NCBI GenBank assembly: GCA_947304245.1
Contig: CAMZAK010000001.1
Location: 62,001-126,000 of the forward strand
Length of the DNA: 64,000 bases
Direction: 5' to 3'
Source: an uncultured Clostridia bacterium
GTDB lineage: Bacteria; Bacillota; Clostridia; Oscillospirales; Ruminococcaceae
The position numbers were made by a program, and so were the translations under genes. The notes under the pieces were generated by a model. The model was not told where the DNA came from. It did not search any database and saw nothing but the letters and a program-made list of their open reading frames with translations. Numbering within the stretch: the stretch's first letter is position 1; the number at the start of each line of letters is the position of its first letter. This document shows, piece by piece, positions 35,372 through 44,942 of the stretch.

Positions 35372-36625
35372 TTATTTTTTTATAATTTTAATGCCAAGAT
35401 ATTCCCAGAACTCCAATAAAGCATCCACAAAATTTTCAGCCATTTCTTTTATTTTCTTAATATCTTTGAAAAATTTTAATTGTTCTGGGTTTCTAACATT
35501 TCCATTTTCAATTAGTAAAGAAACTAAAATATTTTTAAATGCTTGTTTGGTTATTTTATAATCGTTTTCTTTTGCACCATTAACATGTTTTTGTTGTTTG
35601 TTTTTTGTGTCATAAACATCACTACAATATTCGTTTATTATTTCTGCAAGTTTTTTACTGTTTTTATAAAAATCTTTTGTGGATTTTTTTTCAAGTTTTC
35701 TGTAATATGGAGTAAAACAACAAACGTTTGGTTCTGGGCATTCGTGATGGTCTTCAAACGCAATAATTTTTTTCTTTGGGTTTAATTCTAAAACTCTTTT
35801 TGCAAATGCTTTGTAAACTTCATAATAAGCATCCACTTTTCTTCTTATGTATCTTTTACTTTCTTTGTCAAAAGAACCGTTAATTGGCAGAATTAAATAT
35901 ACTTCATCAAATGCACAATGAATTCTTTTTAAATCTTCTTCGCTTAATCTTTCATCTGTTTTGAAGGTTTTTTTCGTAATGCTGTTTTGTAATGGGTAGC
36001 ATAAAAGAATATGTACATTTTTTGTACGTCTTAAAATTTCAACAATTTTTTCATAAACTAAGTTTTCGTTTATTATGCTTTCTTTTGTGTTATGGTAAAA
36101 ACAACCACTATCTAACCCGAAAGGGCCTGGGCCGTGCCCTGAGCTAGCCATTAGTAAAACGGCGTTTTTTCCAAGTTTTGAAAGAACTCTGTTAACAATT
36201 TTTCTTAGGAATTCTTCTTCAGCTTCAACTATTTTGTCTTCTATTTCAAAAACTCTTTTATTTATTCTTTCATTCTTTGAAACAGTTTCTCTTTTTTTTA
36301 TTTTTTTTTCAAGCATTTTTGAATTGAAAATTAATAAAGATTTAATATCTTTTAACAATTTAAAATATTTATCTACAATTTCATCATCTGCTAAACCTCT
36401 TTTAAGATTTTTATGAATCCATTTATTCAAAGTTATTTTTTCTTCTTTAATTTCTCTAAAAGTGGAATTATTCTCATGTTTTGAGATTTTAACTGTTGCG
36501 TTAGCAATTGTTGAATCATAGCCTATTTTATTAATTTTTGGTGTAGCCACCATTAAAAAAGAGGCTAAAAATAATGGTTTTACAAATTTAAAAAATTTTT
36601 TACTTATTTTAAACTTCTTTTTCAA
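35372..36625 (-). CDS. Secreted amidase-like protein, array member E
   Basis: 417 residues. Signal peptide with a very basic start and hydrophobic core (FKFVKPLFLASFLMVATP, about 12-29). A helical linker (60-160) with the same EKITLNKWI...DDEIVDKYF pattern as in member A, then a diverged Amidase_3 domain: SSGHGPG, NTKESIINEN (Glu), FEDHHECPE (His) and LLIENGNVRN (Glu). All four active-site positions persist despite low identity to members A and C. Start is TTG 36625 with GGAGAAAAGG upstream. It is the 3'-most in coordinates and first transcribed of the array. Confidence 0.85.
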   Translation of the reverse strand: MKKKFKISKKFFKFVKPLFLASFLMVATPKINKIGYDSTIANATVKISKHENNSTFREIKEEKITLNKWIHKNLKRGLADDEIVDKYFKLLKDIKSLLIFNSKMLEKKIKKRETVSKNERINKRVFEIEDKIVEAEEEFLRKIVNRVLSKLGKNAVLLMASSGHGPGPFGLDSGCFYHNTKESIINENLVYEKIVEILRRTKNVHILLCYPLQNSITKKTFKTDERLSEEDLKRIHCAFDEVYLILPINGSFDKESKRYIRRKVDAYYEVYKAFAKRVLELNPKKKIIAFEDHHECPEPNVCCFTPYYRKLEKKSTKDFYKNSKKLAEIINEYCSDVYDTKNKQQKHVNGAKENDYKITKQAFKNILVSLLIENGNVRNPEQLKFFKDIKKIKEMAENFVDALLEFWEYLGIKIIKK

Positions 36626-36803
36626 TTTACCTTTTCTCCTTTTCTATTTTATTTTAGTAAATTATACCATAAAATTTTAAAAATGACAAGATCTTTAAAA
36701 ATTAGACATAAAATTTTTTCTTATTTTAAAATTTATTTAGTTTATTAATTTTAAAGATTGGAATTAGAGTTTATAAATAAGTTTAAAACAACTGTAACAA
36801 AAT

Positions 36804-36832
36804 TTGAATAAAAAAACATAGTATGTTATACT
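36804..36832 (+). promoter_or_regulatory. Sigma-A promoter of ruvCAB
   Basis: TTGAAT (36804-36809), 17-base spacer, TATACT (36827-36832), 38 bases before ruvC. Confidence 0.75.
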
Positions 36833-36870
36833 AAAATTATTAAAATAGATTTAATAATTTGGAGAGAGTT

Positions 36871-37371
36871 TTGAAAATAATTGGAGTGGACCCTGGTTAT
36901 GCAATTGTTGGTTGGGGCGTTTTGAATTATAATAATTCTAAATTTTTAACCATAGACTATAATGCTATTACAACATTAGCGCAGGAACAATTTTCAAAAA
37001 GGTTAGAGTTAATATATGATGAAATAAGTTATGTTTTAAATGTTTACAAGCCCGATTGCATTTCAATAGAAAAATTATTTTTTTCTGTTAACAAGAAGAC
37101 GGCAATTGATGTTGCTCAAGCTAGGGGAGTTATTTTGTTGGCTGCTAAAAAGTTTAATATTCCAATTTTTGAATATGCACCAGTTGAAGTAAAGCAGGCA
37201 ATTGCGGGTTACGGAAGAGCCACTAAAAAACAGGTTATGGATATGGTTAAACTTACGTTAAATTTAAATAAAATTCCAAAGCCAGACGACGTTGCAGATG
37301 CTTTGGCTTTGGCTGTTGCTCATGCTCATTGTAGTTTTTCTAAATTATTTTCATTAAAGGAGAATTTATGA
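36871..37371 (+). CDS. ruvC: Crossover junction endodeoxyribonuclease RuvC
   Basis: Holliday-junction resolvase, 166 residues. Acidic active site: D7 in IIGVDPGYAIVGWG, Glu in ISIEKLFFSVNKKTA near 68, and the Asp pair in PDDVADALALAVAHAH near 140. TTG 36871 is the likely start: GGAGAG sits 4-10 bases before it, whereas an in-frame TTG at 36859 precedes that site. The stop TGA overlaps the ruvA ATG, indicating coupled translation. Confidence 0.95.
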   Translation: MKIIGVDPGYAIVGWGVLNYNNSKFLTIDYNAITTLAQEQFSKRLELIYDEISYVLNVYKPDCISIEKLFFSVNKKTAIDVAQARGVILLAAKKFNIPIFEYAPVEVKQAIAGYGRATKKQVMDMVKLTLNLNKIPKPDDVADALALAVAHAHCSFSKLFSLKENL

Positions 37372-37979
37372 TATACTGCATTTGTGGAGAGCTAGTTCTT
37401 TTGAAAAAATTTGAAGGCTTTTGCTTAGCTTGTGTTAAATGCAAAAGTGGAGTTGGGTTTGAACTTAAAATTTCTAACAACACTGCAAATAAAATTGAAG
37501 GGAAAAAAGAAGTTAACCTGTTTTCTAGTCTTGTTGTTAAAGAAAATTCTATGGAACTGTTCGGATTTTTTTCTTTAGAAGAAAAGGAAGTTTTTAGGTT
37601 ACTTGTTTCTGTTTCTGGAGTTGGGCCTAGTTTTGCAATATTTATTCTTTCTTTTTTAACTGTTTTTGAGTTTTATGAAGCTATTAATAGTGGTGATTAT
37701 GAAAAATTTTGTAGTTGCAAAGGAATTGGAAAGAAAACTGCTAACAGAATAATATTAGAATTAAAAGATAAGGTTAAAAATTTAGAATTAGAGCAGGTGG
37801 AAAATTTTAAAGTTAGAGAATTGTCTTCAAATTTTAGTAATGCGTTTAATGAAGCAGTGGAAGCTTTAGTTGTTTTAGGGTATGGCAAAAACGAAGCTAA
37901 AAATGCTGTTGCTGCTCAAAAAAACATAAATGAAGTTGAAGAATTAGTTAAAAAAGCTCTTGTTATGTTGAATAAATGA
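37368..37979 (+). CDS. ruvA: Holliday junction branch migration protein RuvA
   Basis: 203 residues; tetramer that holds the junction for RuvB. N-terminal OB-like domain is diverged and Cys-rich, while the two helix-hairpin-helix motifs (LLVSVSGVGPSFAIFIL near 80 and CKGIGKKTANRIILELKDKV near 113) and the C-terminal RuvB-binding domain (EALVVLGYGKNEAKNAV near 165) are typical. Overlaps ruvC by four bases. Confidence 0.94.
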   Translation: MIYCICGELVLLKKFEGFCLACVKCKSGVGFELKISNNTANKIEGKKEVNLFSSLVVKENSMELFGFFSLEEKEVFRLLVSVSGVGPSFAIFILSFLTVFEFYEAINSGDYEKFCSCKGIGKKTANRIILELKDKVKNLELEQVENFKVRELSSNFSNAFNEAVEALVVLGYGKNEAKNAVAAQKNINEVEELVKKALVMLNK

Positions 37980-38017
37980 TGTAATTTTAATATAAATTTT
38001 AAGGAGGCTTTAAATTT

Positions 38018-39043
38018 TTGAACAAAAATAAAGGTTTAAAAGAAGGCGTTATGAAGCCAGAATTTAACCAGGAAGACTTTGATGTGGAATTTAGCTTGCG
38101 TCCTAAAAATTTATGTGAATATGTTGGGCAGAAAGAAATTAAAGAAAATTTAAAGGTTTACATTAAAGCTGCAAAAAACAGAGGGGAAGCGCTAGACCAT
38201 CTCCTGCTTTATGGGCCTCCAGGGCTTGGAAAAACAACTCTTGCAATGATTGTTGCAAACGAACTTGGAGTTAACATTAAAATAACATCTGGCCCTGCAA
38301 TTGAAAAAACAGGAGATTTAGCGGCACTGCTTTCTAGTTTGAATGAAAACGATGTTTTGTTTATTGATGAAATTCATAGGCTTTCAAGGCAGGTTGAGGA
38401 AGTTTTGTACCCCGCCATGGAAGACAAAGCATTAGACATAATAATAGGCAAAGGGCCAGCTGCAAGGTCTATTCGTCTTTCCCTTTCTAATTTTACTTTA
38501 ATTGGAGCAACAACAAGAGCAGGGCAACTTTCAGCGCCACTTAGAGACAGGTTTGGTGTTATTTTTAGGTTGCAGATGTATGATGTTAAAGAGTTAAAAG
38601 AAATAATTTTGCGTAGTGCAAAACTTTTAAATGTTGAATGTTTAGAAACTAGTGCAGAAAAACTTTCAAAAAGAGCAAGAAAAACTCCAAGAATTGCAAA
38701 CAGACTTTTAAAAAGAGCAAGAGATTTTGCTCAGGTTGTTGGAGATGGAGTAATTAACGACTACATTGTTAATTTAACTTTAGAAAAATTAAATGTGGAC
38801 GAATTAGGTTTAGAGAAGCTAGACATTAAAATTTTAAAAACAATTGTTGAAGACTACGAAGGAGGGCCTGTTGGAATTGAAGCGATTAGTTCTTTAATTG
38901 GAGAAGATGTTGTAACAATTGAGGATGTTTATGAGCCATATTTAATGCAATTAGGTTTTATTACAAGAACTCCAAGAGGCAGATGTGTTACTAAAAAAGC
39001 TTGTGAATATTTAGGACTAAAAAATTTAGGGGATAATAATTAA
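38018..39043 (+). CDS. ruvB: Holliday junction ATP-dependent helicase RuvB
   Basis: AAA+ motor of branch migration, 341 residues. Walker [12 protein letters not shown] near 66, Walker [11 protein letters not shown] near 112, sensor 1 [19 protein letters not shown] near 165 (with Arg finger), and winged-helix end TPRGR. Start TTG 38018 follows AAGGAGG by 10 bases; an ATG at 38051 lacks a site. Completes a compact ruvCAB operon. Confidence 0.96.
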   Translation: MNKNKGLKEGVMKPEFNQEDFDVEFSLRPKNLCEYVGQKEIKENLKVYIKAAKNRGEALDHLLLYGPPGLGKTTLAMIVANELGVNIKITSGPAIEKTGDLAALLSSLNENDVLFIDEIHRLSRQVEEVLYPAMEDKALDIIIGKGPAARSIRLSLSNFTLIGATTRAGQLSAPLRDRFGVIFRLQMYDVKELKEIILRSAKLLNVECLETSAEKLSKRARKTPRIANRLLKRARDFAQVVGDGVINDYIVNLTLEKLNVDELGLEKLDIKILKTIVEDYEGGPVGIEAISSLIGEDVVTIEDVYEPYLMQLGFITRTPRGRCVTKKACEYLGLKNLGDNN

Positions 39044-39076
39044 TTAAACTTATAATTTTGAAAGGTTTGTGTATTT

Positions 39077-40432
39077 ATGAGTAAACTTTTTGGGACAGAT
39101 GGAGTAAGAGGAATTGTAGGAGAAGATTTAACAGTTGAACTAGCCTTAAAACTTGGAAAAGCAACTGCTTACGTTTTAAAGAAATATTATAATAAACCTT
39201 TAAACATAATAATTGGAAGAGACACTAGAATTTCTGGCTTTATGTTAGAATCTGCTTTTGTTGCTGGTGCTTGTTCTTTTGGTGCTAACTGCAATTTAGC
39301 TGGGGTGGTCCCCACACCTGCAATATCTTATTTGGTTTCTAAATATAAGTTTGAGGCGGGAGTTATTATTTCTGCTTCGCATAACCCTTCAAAATTTAAC
39401 GGTATTAAAATTTTTAACAGGTTTGGTTTTAAACTTTCAGATGAATTAGAAAGAAAAATTGAAGAATGTGTTTTTGGAAAAAACAAAGATTTTTTAAAAG
39501 AAAACTCGTTTTGTTTTGGTGGTAGTTTTTGTTGCAATAATGCTTTAAAAGACTATGTTGATTATGTTGTTTCTACGGTTAAAAACATAGATTTTTCTGG
39601 AATTAGGGTTGCTGTGGATTGTGCTAATGGAAGTGCTTTTAAAACTGCTAGAGAAATTTTTAAAAAGCTTAAAATTGATGCAGATTTTTTTAATGTTTCT
39701 CCAGATGGAATAAACATTAATGAAGATTGTGGCTCAACGCATATTGAAAATTTTGCAAAAGAGGTTAAAAACGGAGAATACGACTTAGGAGTTGCTTTTG
39801 ACGGTGATGCAGACAGATGCCTTGCTGTGGATGAAACAGGTAACGTAATTGATGGAGACCAGTTAATTGCAATTTTTGCAAGATGCATGAAGGATGATGG
39901 GCTTTTAAAAAACAACACTGTTGTTGTAACTGTTATGTCTAACTTGGGGTTTTTTCATTTTGCTAAGTCTAATGGAATTAATTTAGAGGTGACGCAGGTT
40001 GGGGATAGGTGTGTTTTAGAGAGCATGGTTGCAAATGGCTACAAAATTGGTGGTGAGCAATCTGGGCACATAATTTTTAAAGATTATTCCAACACTGGAG
40101 ATGGACAGCTAACCGCTTTGCAGCTAATTAAATGTTTAAAAAACAGCAAGAAGAGTTTTTCTAGCCTTGCTAGTTTAATGGTTAAGTTTCCTCAAATTTT
40201 AGTTAACATTAAGGCAACTAATGAACAAAAACAAAAATATTATAATAACAAAGACATTGAAGAATATATTAATCAAAAAGAAAAAACTTTGGGCAAGGAA
40301 AGCAGAATAGTTGTTAGATGTTCTGGAACAGAGCCAATAATTAGAATTATGATTGAAGGCCCTAATAAAGAACTAATTGAAAAAGCTTCTAAAGAGGTTG
40401 CAAATAGAATTACGCAGTTGGTTGGAGTTTAA
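39077..40432 (+). CDS. glmM: Phosphoglucosamine mutase
   Basis: Converts glucosamine-6-P to glucosamine-1-P for UDP-GlcNAc and peptidoglycan. 451 residues, full length. Phosphoserine loop GVIISASHNPSKFNGIKIF near 97-115, metal loop AFDGDADRCLAVDE near 240, sugar loop GGEQSGHIIFKDYSNTGDG near 325, and phosphate loop VVRCSGTEPIIRIM near 415. Likely the last gene of the ruv transcript or independently expressed; a 72-base gap leads to the ECF genes. Confidence 0.97.
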   Translation: MSKLFGTDGVRGIVGEDLTVELALKLGKATAYVLKKYYNKPLNIIIGRDTRISGFMLESAFVAGACSFGANCNLAGVVPTPAISYLVSKYKFEAGVIISASHNPSKFNGIKIFNRFGFKLSDELERKIEECVFGKNKDFLKENSFCFGGSFCCNNALKDYVDYVVSTVKNIDFSGIRVAVDCANGSAFKTAREIFKKLKIDADFFNVSPDGININEDCGSTHIENFAKEVKNGEYDLGVAFDGDADRCLAVDETGNVIDGDQLIAIFARCMKDDGLLKNNTVVVTVMSNLGFFHFAKSNGINLEVTQVGDRCVLESMVANGYKIGGEQSGHIIFKDYSNTGDGQLTALQLIKCLKNSKKSFSSLASLMVKFPQILVNIKATNEQKQKYYNNKDIEEYINQKEKTLGKESRIVVRCSGTEPIIRIMIEGPNKELIEKASKEVANRITQLVGV

Positions 40433-40504
40433 AAATTTGTTGTTTAACAAAAAAAAATATGTTAAAATTGTTTGGAAATGTTTAATTTAAAAGGATTTTG
40501 TTAA

Positions 40505-41368
40505 ATGAGCAAGTTTTTTAATGTTTCTAATCTTTATTTTTCTTACGATAAGAAAAAAGAAAATGAGGAATGTGAAAATTTTGTTTTAAAAAATTTAAAT
40601 TTCACAGTTGAAAAAGGGGAACATGTTGCAATTGTTGGCGCTAATGGTTGTGGTAAGTCTACTCTTTCTAGGCTTTTAAATGCTATTTTAACTCCCTCAA
40701 AAGGAGTTATTGTTGCTAAAGGAATTAAAACTTCAAAAAAAGAAACAATTTACGAAATAAGGAAAAATGTTGGATTAATTTTTCAGGATGCAGACAACCA
40801 AATTGTTGCAACAATTGTTGAAGAAGATGTTGCTTTTGCTTTGGAGAATTTGTGTGTTCCTCAAAAAAATATTGAAGAAATAGTTAACAAAAGCTTAGAG
40901 TCTGTGGGAATGTTAAGTTTTAAAAAAAGCATGGTTGAGAATTTGTCTGGTGGGCAAAAAAGCAAAATTGCAATTGCAGGAATTTTGGCAATGCAGCCTG
41001 AGTGCATAATTTTTGATGAAGCAACAGCAATGCTAGACCCAAAAAGCAGAAAAGAAGTTTTAAAAATAATTGAAGATTTGAACAAAAATAAAGGAATCAC
41101 AATAGTTAACATAACACATAACATGAAAGAGGTTTGTTTTGCAGACCGCGTTATTGTTTTAAAAGATGGACAAGTTTTAAAAGAAGGCAAACCTAAAGAA
41201 ATTTTTTCGGATGATTTAACGTTAAAAGAAGCAAAGCTTTGTTTGCCGCAGCTTTGTGAATTAATTAAAAAATTAAATGAAAAGGGGCTTGTAAAAGAAA
41301 AGGTTGCTGTTAATTTTGATGAATGTGTTGAAATTTTGGTTGGTGCTAATTTGTTGAAAGGGGAATAA
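40505..41368 (+). CDS. ecfA1: ECF transporter ATPase EcfA1
   Basis: 287 residues. ABC ATPase with Walker A VGANGCGKSTLS near 50, Q-loop IFQDADNQIVATIVEEDVAF (typical ECF), signature LSGGQKSKIAIAG near 150, Walker B CIIFDEAT and the H-loop His in NITHNM. One of two ATPases energising uptake of vitamins through interchangeable S components; no S gene is in this window. Immediately followed by ecfA2. Confidence 0.95.
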   Translation: MSKFFNVSNLYFSYDKKKENEECENFVLKNLNFTVEKGEHVAIVGANGCGKSTLSRLLNAILTPSKGVIVAKGIKTSKKETIYEIRKNVGLIFQDADNQIVATIVEEDVAFALENLCVPQKNIEEIVNKSLESVGMLSFKKSMVENLSGGQKSKIAIAGILAMQPECIIFDEATAMLDPKSRKEVLKIIEDLNKNKGITIVNITHNMKEVCFADRVIVLKDGQVLKEGKPKEIFSDDLTLKEAKLCLPQLCELIKKLNEKGLVKEKVAVNFDECVEILVGANLLKGE

Positions 41369-41373
41369 GGCTT

Positions 41374-42240
41374 TTGGCTGTTGCAGTTGAGTTTAAAAAT
41401 TTAAATTATGCATATGACGCAATAAACAGTGAGAAAAAAAACGCTTTAACAAATATTAATTTAAAGATTGATGAAGGCGACTATGTTTGCGTTGTGGGGC
41501 ATACTGGGTCTGGTAAAACAACATTATTAAAACATATTAATGGAATTTTAAAGCCAACTTCTGGAGAGGTTCTAGTTTTTGGAAGCAACATATGGGAAGA
41601 AAAAAAAACTTTTAAAGAAAACAATTTTAAAATTGGCTATGTTTTTCAAAACCCGGCATACCAACTTTTTGAAGAAACTGTTGAAAAAGACATAGCTTTT
41701 GGCCCAAAAAACTTAGGGCTTAGTGAAGTTGAAGTTAAAAACAGAGTTAAAAAAGCTGCTGAAATTGTGGGGTTAAGAGAAGAAACTTTAAAAAAAAGCC
41801 CGTTTGAAATTTCGGGAGGGCAAAAAAAAAGAGCTGCAATTGCGGGAGTTATTGCAATAAACCCAAAAATTTTGTTGTTAGATGAGCCAACAGCAGGGTT
41901 AGATCCCGAAGGGAAGAAAAACATTTTAAAAATAATTAAAAAATATAATGAAGAATTTTTAGCAACAGTTATTGTGGTAACGCATTCCATGGAAGACATA
42001 TATTCATTCGCTAACAAGATTTTGGTTTTAAATGAGGGCAAAGTTTTTAGTTATGATGAAATTGAAAAAACCTTTGAAAGAGCAGCAGAGTTGCAAAAAA
42101 TTGGGCTAGATGTGCCAGATGTTACTAAGGTTTTTTTGAAACTTAAAGAAAGAGGTTTTAATGTTCCTTTAAACATTTACTCTGTTGAAAAAGCTGTTGA
42201 GTTTTTAGAAAATTTAAAGAAAGAGGAAAAAACATGCTAA
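41374..42240 (+). CDS. ecfA2: ECF transporter ATPase EcfA2
   Basis: 288 residues. Walker A VGHTGSGKTTLLKH near 44, Q-loop VFQNPAYQLFEETVEKDIAFGPKN, signature ISGGQKKRAAIAG near 147, Walker B ILLLDEPTAGLDPEG, and H-loop VVTHSMED. Start TTG 41374, with AAAGGGG about 13 bases upstream straddling the ecfA1 stop. Overlaps ecfT by seven bases. Pairs with EcfA1 as a heterodimer. Confidence 0.94.
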   Translation: MAVAVEFKNLNYAYDAINSEKKNALTNINLKIDEGDYVCVVGHTGSGKTTLLKHINGILKPTSGEVLVFGSNIWEEKKTFKENNFKIGYVFQNPAYQLFEETVEKDIAFGPKNLGLSEVEVKNRVKKAAEIVGLREETLKKSPFEISGGQKKRAAIAGVIAINPKILLLDEPTAGLDPEGKKNILKIIKKYNEEFLATVIVVTHSMEDIYSFANKILVLNEGKVFSYDEIEKTFERAAELQKIGLDVPDVTKVFLKLKERGFNVPLNIYSVEKAVEFLENLKKEEKTC

Positions 42241-43043
42241 AAAATTTAACCTTAGGGCAATATATTAAAGGAAATTCTTTCTTACATAAAGCAACACCTA
42301 AGTCTAAACTTGTTGTAACTTTTGCTTATATTTTTATTTTATTTTTTTTTAGTAAAATTTCAACATTTGTTTTCGGTTTTTTGGTTGTTGTTGTTTTATA
42401 TAAAGTTTGCAAAATTCCATTAAAACTTGCTTTTAACAATTTTAAAACAATAATGTTTATTATGATTTTCACCTCCATAATTAATTTATTTTTTGGCAGA
42501 AAAGGAGAAGTTTTATTTAAATTTTTAGTTTTTGAAATAACGAAAGAATCTTTAAATTTAACAATTTTAGTTATTGTTAGGATTTTTTTATTAATGTCTG
42601 GTGTTGCAATTTTAACTTACACAACCCTTCCTTTAGATTTGGCAAGGTGCATTAGTGATTTTTTTAAACCGCTTAAAAAATTCAAATTCCCTGTTGAAGA
42701 AATTTCAACAATGCTTTCAATTTCAATTCGTTTTGTTCCACTTTTGGTGGATGAAACACAAAAAATTATTTTTGCACAAAAATCTAGAGGGGTTAACATT
42801 TCAGGAAAAGGAATTAAAAATAAAATTAAATTCATTATTTCAATTTTAGTGCCTTTGTTGGTTTCTTCTTTTAAAAGAGCAGATGACTTGGCTGTTGCTA
42901 TGGAGTCTCGTTGCTACAAGATTGGAGCAGAAAGAACGAGATATATAACATTTAAAATTAATGGTTGCGACTACATTTTAATTTTTAGTTTTTTTGTTTT
43001 TTTTGTTTGTTTGTTTTTGGTTAATTTTTTTAGTTATTTTTAG
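42234..43043 (+). CDS. ecfT: ECF transporter transmembrane subunit EcfT
   Basis: 269 residues with five to six membrane helices and the coupling-helix motifs of EcfT: AQKSRGVNISGKGIK near 182 and AMESRCYKIGAERTRY near 222 (both with the Ala-x-x-Ser-Arg-Gly/Cys pattern). Bridges the ATPases to the substrate-binding S component. Overlaps ecfA2; truA follows 17 bases later, the standard Bacillota arrangement. Confidence 0.94.
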   Translation: MLKNLTLGQYIKGNSFLHKATPKSKLVVTFAYIFILFFFSKISTFVFGFLVVVVLYKVCKIPLKLAFNNFKTIMFIMIFTSIINLFFGRKGEVLFKFLVFEITKESLNLTILVIVRIFLLMSGVAILTYTTLPLDLARCISDFFKPLKKFKFPVEEISTMLSISIRFVPLLVDETQKIIFAQKSRGVNISGKGIKNKIKFIISILVPLLVSSFKRADDLAVAMESRCYKIGAERTRYITFKINGCDYILIFSFFVFFVCLFLVNFFSYF

Positions 43044-43059
43044 TTTAAGTGGGGGAAAT

Positions 43060-43794
43060 TTGGAAAGATATCTTTTTTGCATTAGTTTTAATGGTTCATC
43101 TTATTTTGGTTGGCAGGTTCAAAAAAATTGTGTTACCGTTCAAAGTGTTGTGCAAGATGCAGTTGAAGCTGTTTTTGGAAGCAGGATTAATGTTAAGGCT
43201 TGTTCTAGAACAGACTCTGGTGTTCATGCTAATAATTTTTATTTTCATATGGATTTAAATTTAAAAATTAGTTTAAACAGGTTAATTTTTGTTTTAAACA
43301 ACAAACTTCCACAAGATGTTGTTTTAAAGAGTGTTAAAAAGGTTGAAAAAAATTTTCATGCTAGATATTCTGTTAAAAAAAAAGAATATATTTATAAAAT
43401 TTGGACTGGAAAATTTAAAAATCCATTTTTAAAAGGTTTGGTTTTAAACTATTTTAGAAAAATAGATTTGAAAAGAATTTTAAAAGCTGCAAAATTTTTA
43501 GTTGGAAAGCATAACTTTTCTTCGTTTTGTGGCAGTGGAAGTTCTGTTTTAGAAAAGACCAGAACAATATATTTACTGGACGCTTACTTTGAAGGAGAGA
43601 TGTTAATTTTTAAAATTGTGGGAGACGGGTTTTTATATAATATGGTTAGAATAATTGTTGGCACATTGCTTGAAGTTTCTGAAGGAGTTTTAAAACCAGA
43701 AGACGTTAAAAAAATATTAGAAAAAAAAGACAGAAAGTTTGCAGGCAGAACGGTTAAAGCTGCAGGGCTTTATTTAAACGAAGTTACATATTAA
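43060..43794 (+). CDS. truA: tRNA pseudouridine(38-40) synthase TruA
   Basis: 244 residues; isomerises uridines 38-40 in the anticodon arm. ISFNGSSYFGWQ N-terminus, catalytic Asp in CSRTDSGVHANNF near 52, FSSFCGSGSS near 155, and the FLYNMVRIIVGTLLEVSEG segment near 190. Start TTG 43060 with GTGGGGGAA just upstream; an earlier in-frame ATG lies inside ecfT and would add a spurious hydrophobic leader. Confidence 0.95.
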   Translation: MERYLFCISFNGSSYFGWQVQKNCVTVQSVVQDAVEAVFGSRINVKACSRTDSGVHANNFYFHMDLNLKISLNRLIFVLNNKLPQDVVLKSVKKVEKNFHARYSVKKKEYIYKIWTGKFKNPFLKGLVLNYFRKIDLKRILKAAKFLVGKHNFSSFCGSGSSVLEKTRTIYLLDAYFEGEMLIFKIVGDGFLYNMVRIIVGTLLEVSEGVLKPEDVKKILEKKDRKFAGRTVKAAGLYLNEVTY

Positions 43795-43806
43795 AAGGAA
43801 TGTTTT

Positions 43807-44925
43807 ATGAAAAAAATTCTAGATGTTAATTTGCAAAGAAAAATTAGAAAAAAAAGACTAGCTAAAAAATATTTTAAAACCATTTTTTTGTTTTTTAGTT
43901 TTTTTTTAGTTATTGTTGGTGTTTGGCAAATTTCTTTAAAAAATTATATATTTTCAAATAAAGATTCTAAGTTTCCAATTGTTTTTTTAGGTGATGAAAT
44001 TTTAGGGTTTGAGAGTGTTAAAAAAGGTTTTTGTATTTTAACAAACTCACAATTTAATTTTTATGAAAACAATGCTAGGCTTTTAAAAAATTCTTCTAAT
44101 AATAGTTTAAAAGCTAACATTAAATCTTTTAATAATAACAGTAATAATGTTTTGTTTTATGAAAAGGGAGCCAGGAATTTTAGTATACAAAATGAAAAAC
44201 AGGTTGTTTTTTCGGGCGAATTGGAAAATGATGTGATTTCTGCTAAAACTTTTAAGAATGGTATGTATGCTTTTGTAACAAAAGAAGAAAATTATTTATG
44301 TTGTCTCGTTATTTACAATAAAAAAAATGAGCAAATTTTTAGTTGGAGTTGTGCTGAAAATTTAATTGTGGATTTTAATATTTTAGAAAAAGAAGATGGC
44401 GTTATTGTTTGCACTGCTGGAGTTAAAGAAGGATTTTTAAAAACTTTGGTTTATGAACTTAATTTTTCTAATGATAAGGAAAAATTAAAAAAAGAGATAG
44501 ATAACTTTATGCCTTTATTTATTAAAAAGATTGGCAGTGTTATAATTTTGGTTGGAGATACTAAAGTTTTTTATTTTGACAATAGCGGTAAAATTTTAAA
44601 TTCAATTGATTTTGGAAAAGATTTGCAAAATTTTATTGTTAACGATTTTGGATGTTTCATAACGTTTTTTAATAATACGATTGCATCTTACGATAAGTAT
44701 GGCAATTTAATTAGTAAAAAAGAAACACAAAAGCAGGTTAAAGATATTAAATATTTTAATAATGATGTAATTTTTTTAATGGATGATGAAATCCTTAAAA
44801 CAAACAGCAAATTAAAAGAGTTGAAAAAAATAAAAAATGAGTTTAACATAGAAAAGTTTACATATAAAAAACCATATATTTATTACATTTCTATGAATAA
44901 GGTGAATAGAATTTTGTTAAACTAA
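43807..44925 (+). CDS. DUF5711-like membrane-anchored protein
   Basis: 372 residues: basic cytoplasmic N-terminus, one membrane helix (about 24-44), then an extracytoplasmic domain of repeated short beta segments resembling a propeller (for example FPIVFLGDEILGFE, VIILVGDTKVFYFD). This pattern, and the CvpA-like gene directly after it, match clostridial DUF5711 proteins of unknown function. AAAAGGAAT precedes the ATG. No catalytic residues recognised. Confidence 0.75.
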   Translation: MKKILDVNLQRKIRKKRLAKKYFKTIFLFFSFFLVIVGVWQISLKNYIFSNKDSKFPIVFLGDEILGFESVKKGFCILTNSQFNFYENNARLLKNSSNNSLKANIKSFNNNSNNVLFYEKGARNFSIQNEKQVVFSGELENDVISAKTFKNGMYAFVTKEENYLCCLVIYNKKNEQIFSWSCAENLIVDFNILEKEDGVIVCTAGVKEGFLKTLVYELNFSNDKEKLKKEIDNFMPLFIKKIGSVIILVGDTKVFYFDNSGKILNSIDFGKDLQNFIVNDFGCFITFFNNTIASYDKYGNLISKKETQKQVKDIKYFNNDVIFLMDDEILKTNSKLKELKKIKNEFNIEKFTYKKPYIYYISMNKVNRILLN

Positions 44926-44942
44926 AGAGGAAGTGAAGTTTT

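Noticed and set aside
31425-36625. CRISPR or mobile element as an explanation for repeats in the accessory region
   Set aside because: The repeats are gene-sized amidase duplications and terminators, not short regularly spaced repeats, and no transposase or integrase sequence was found.
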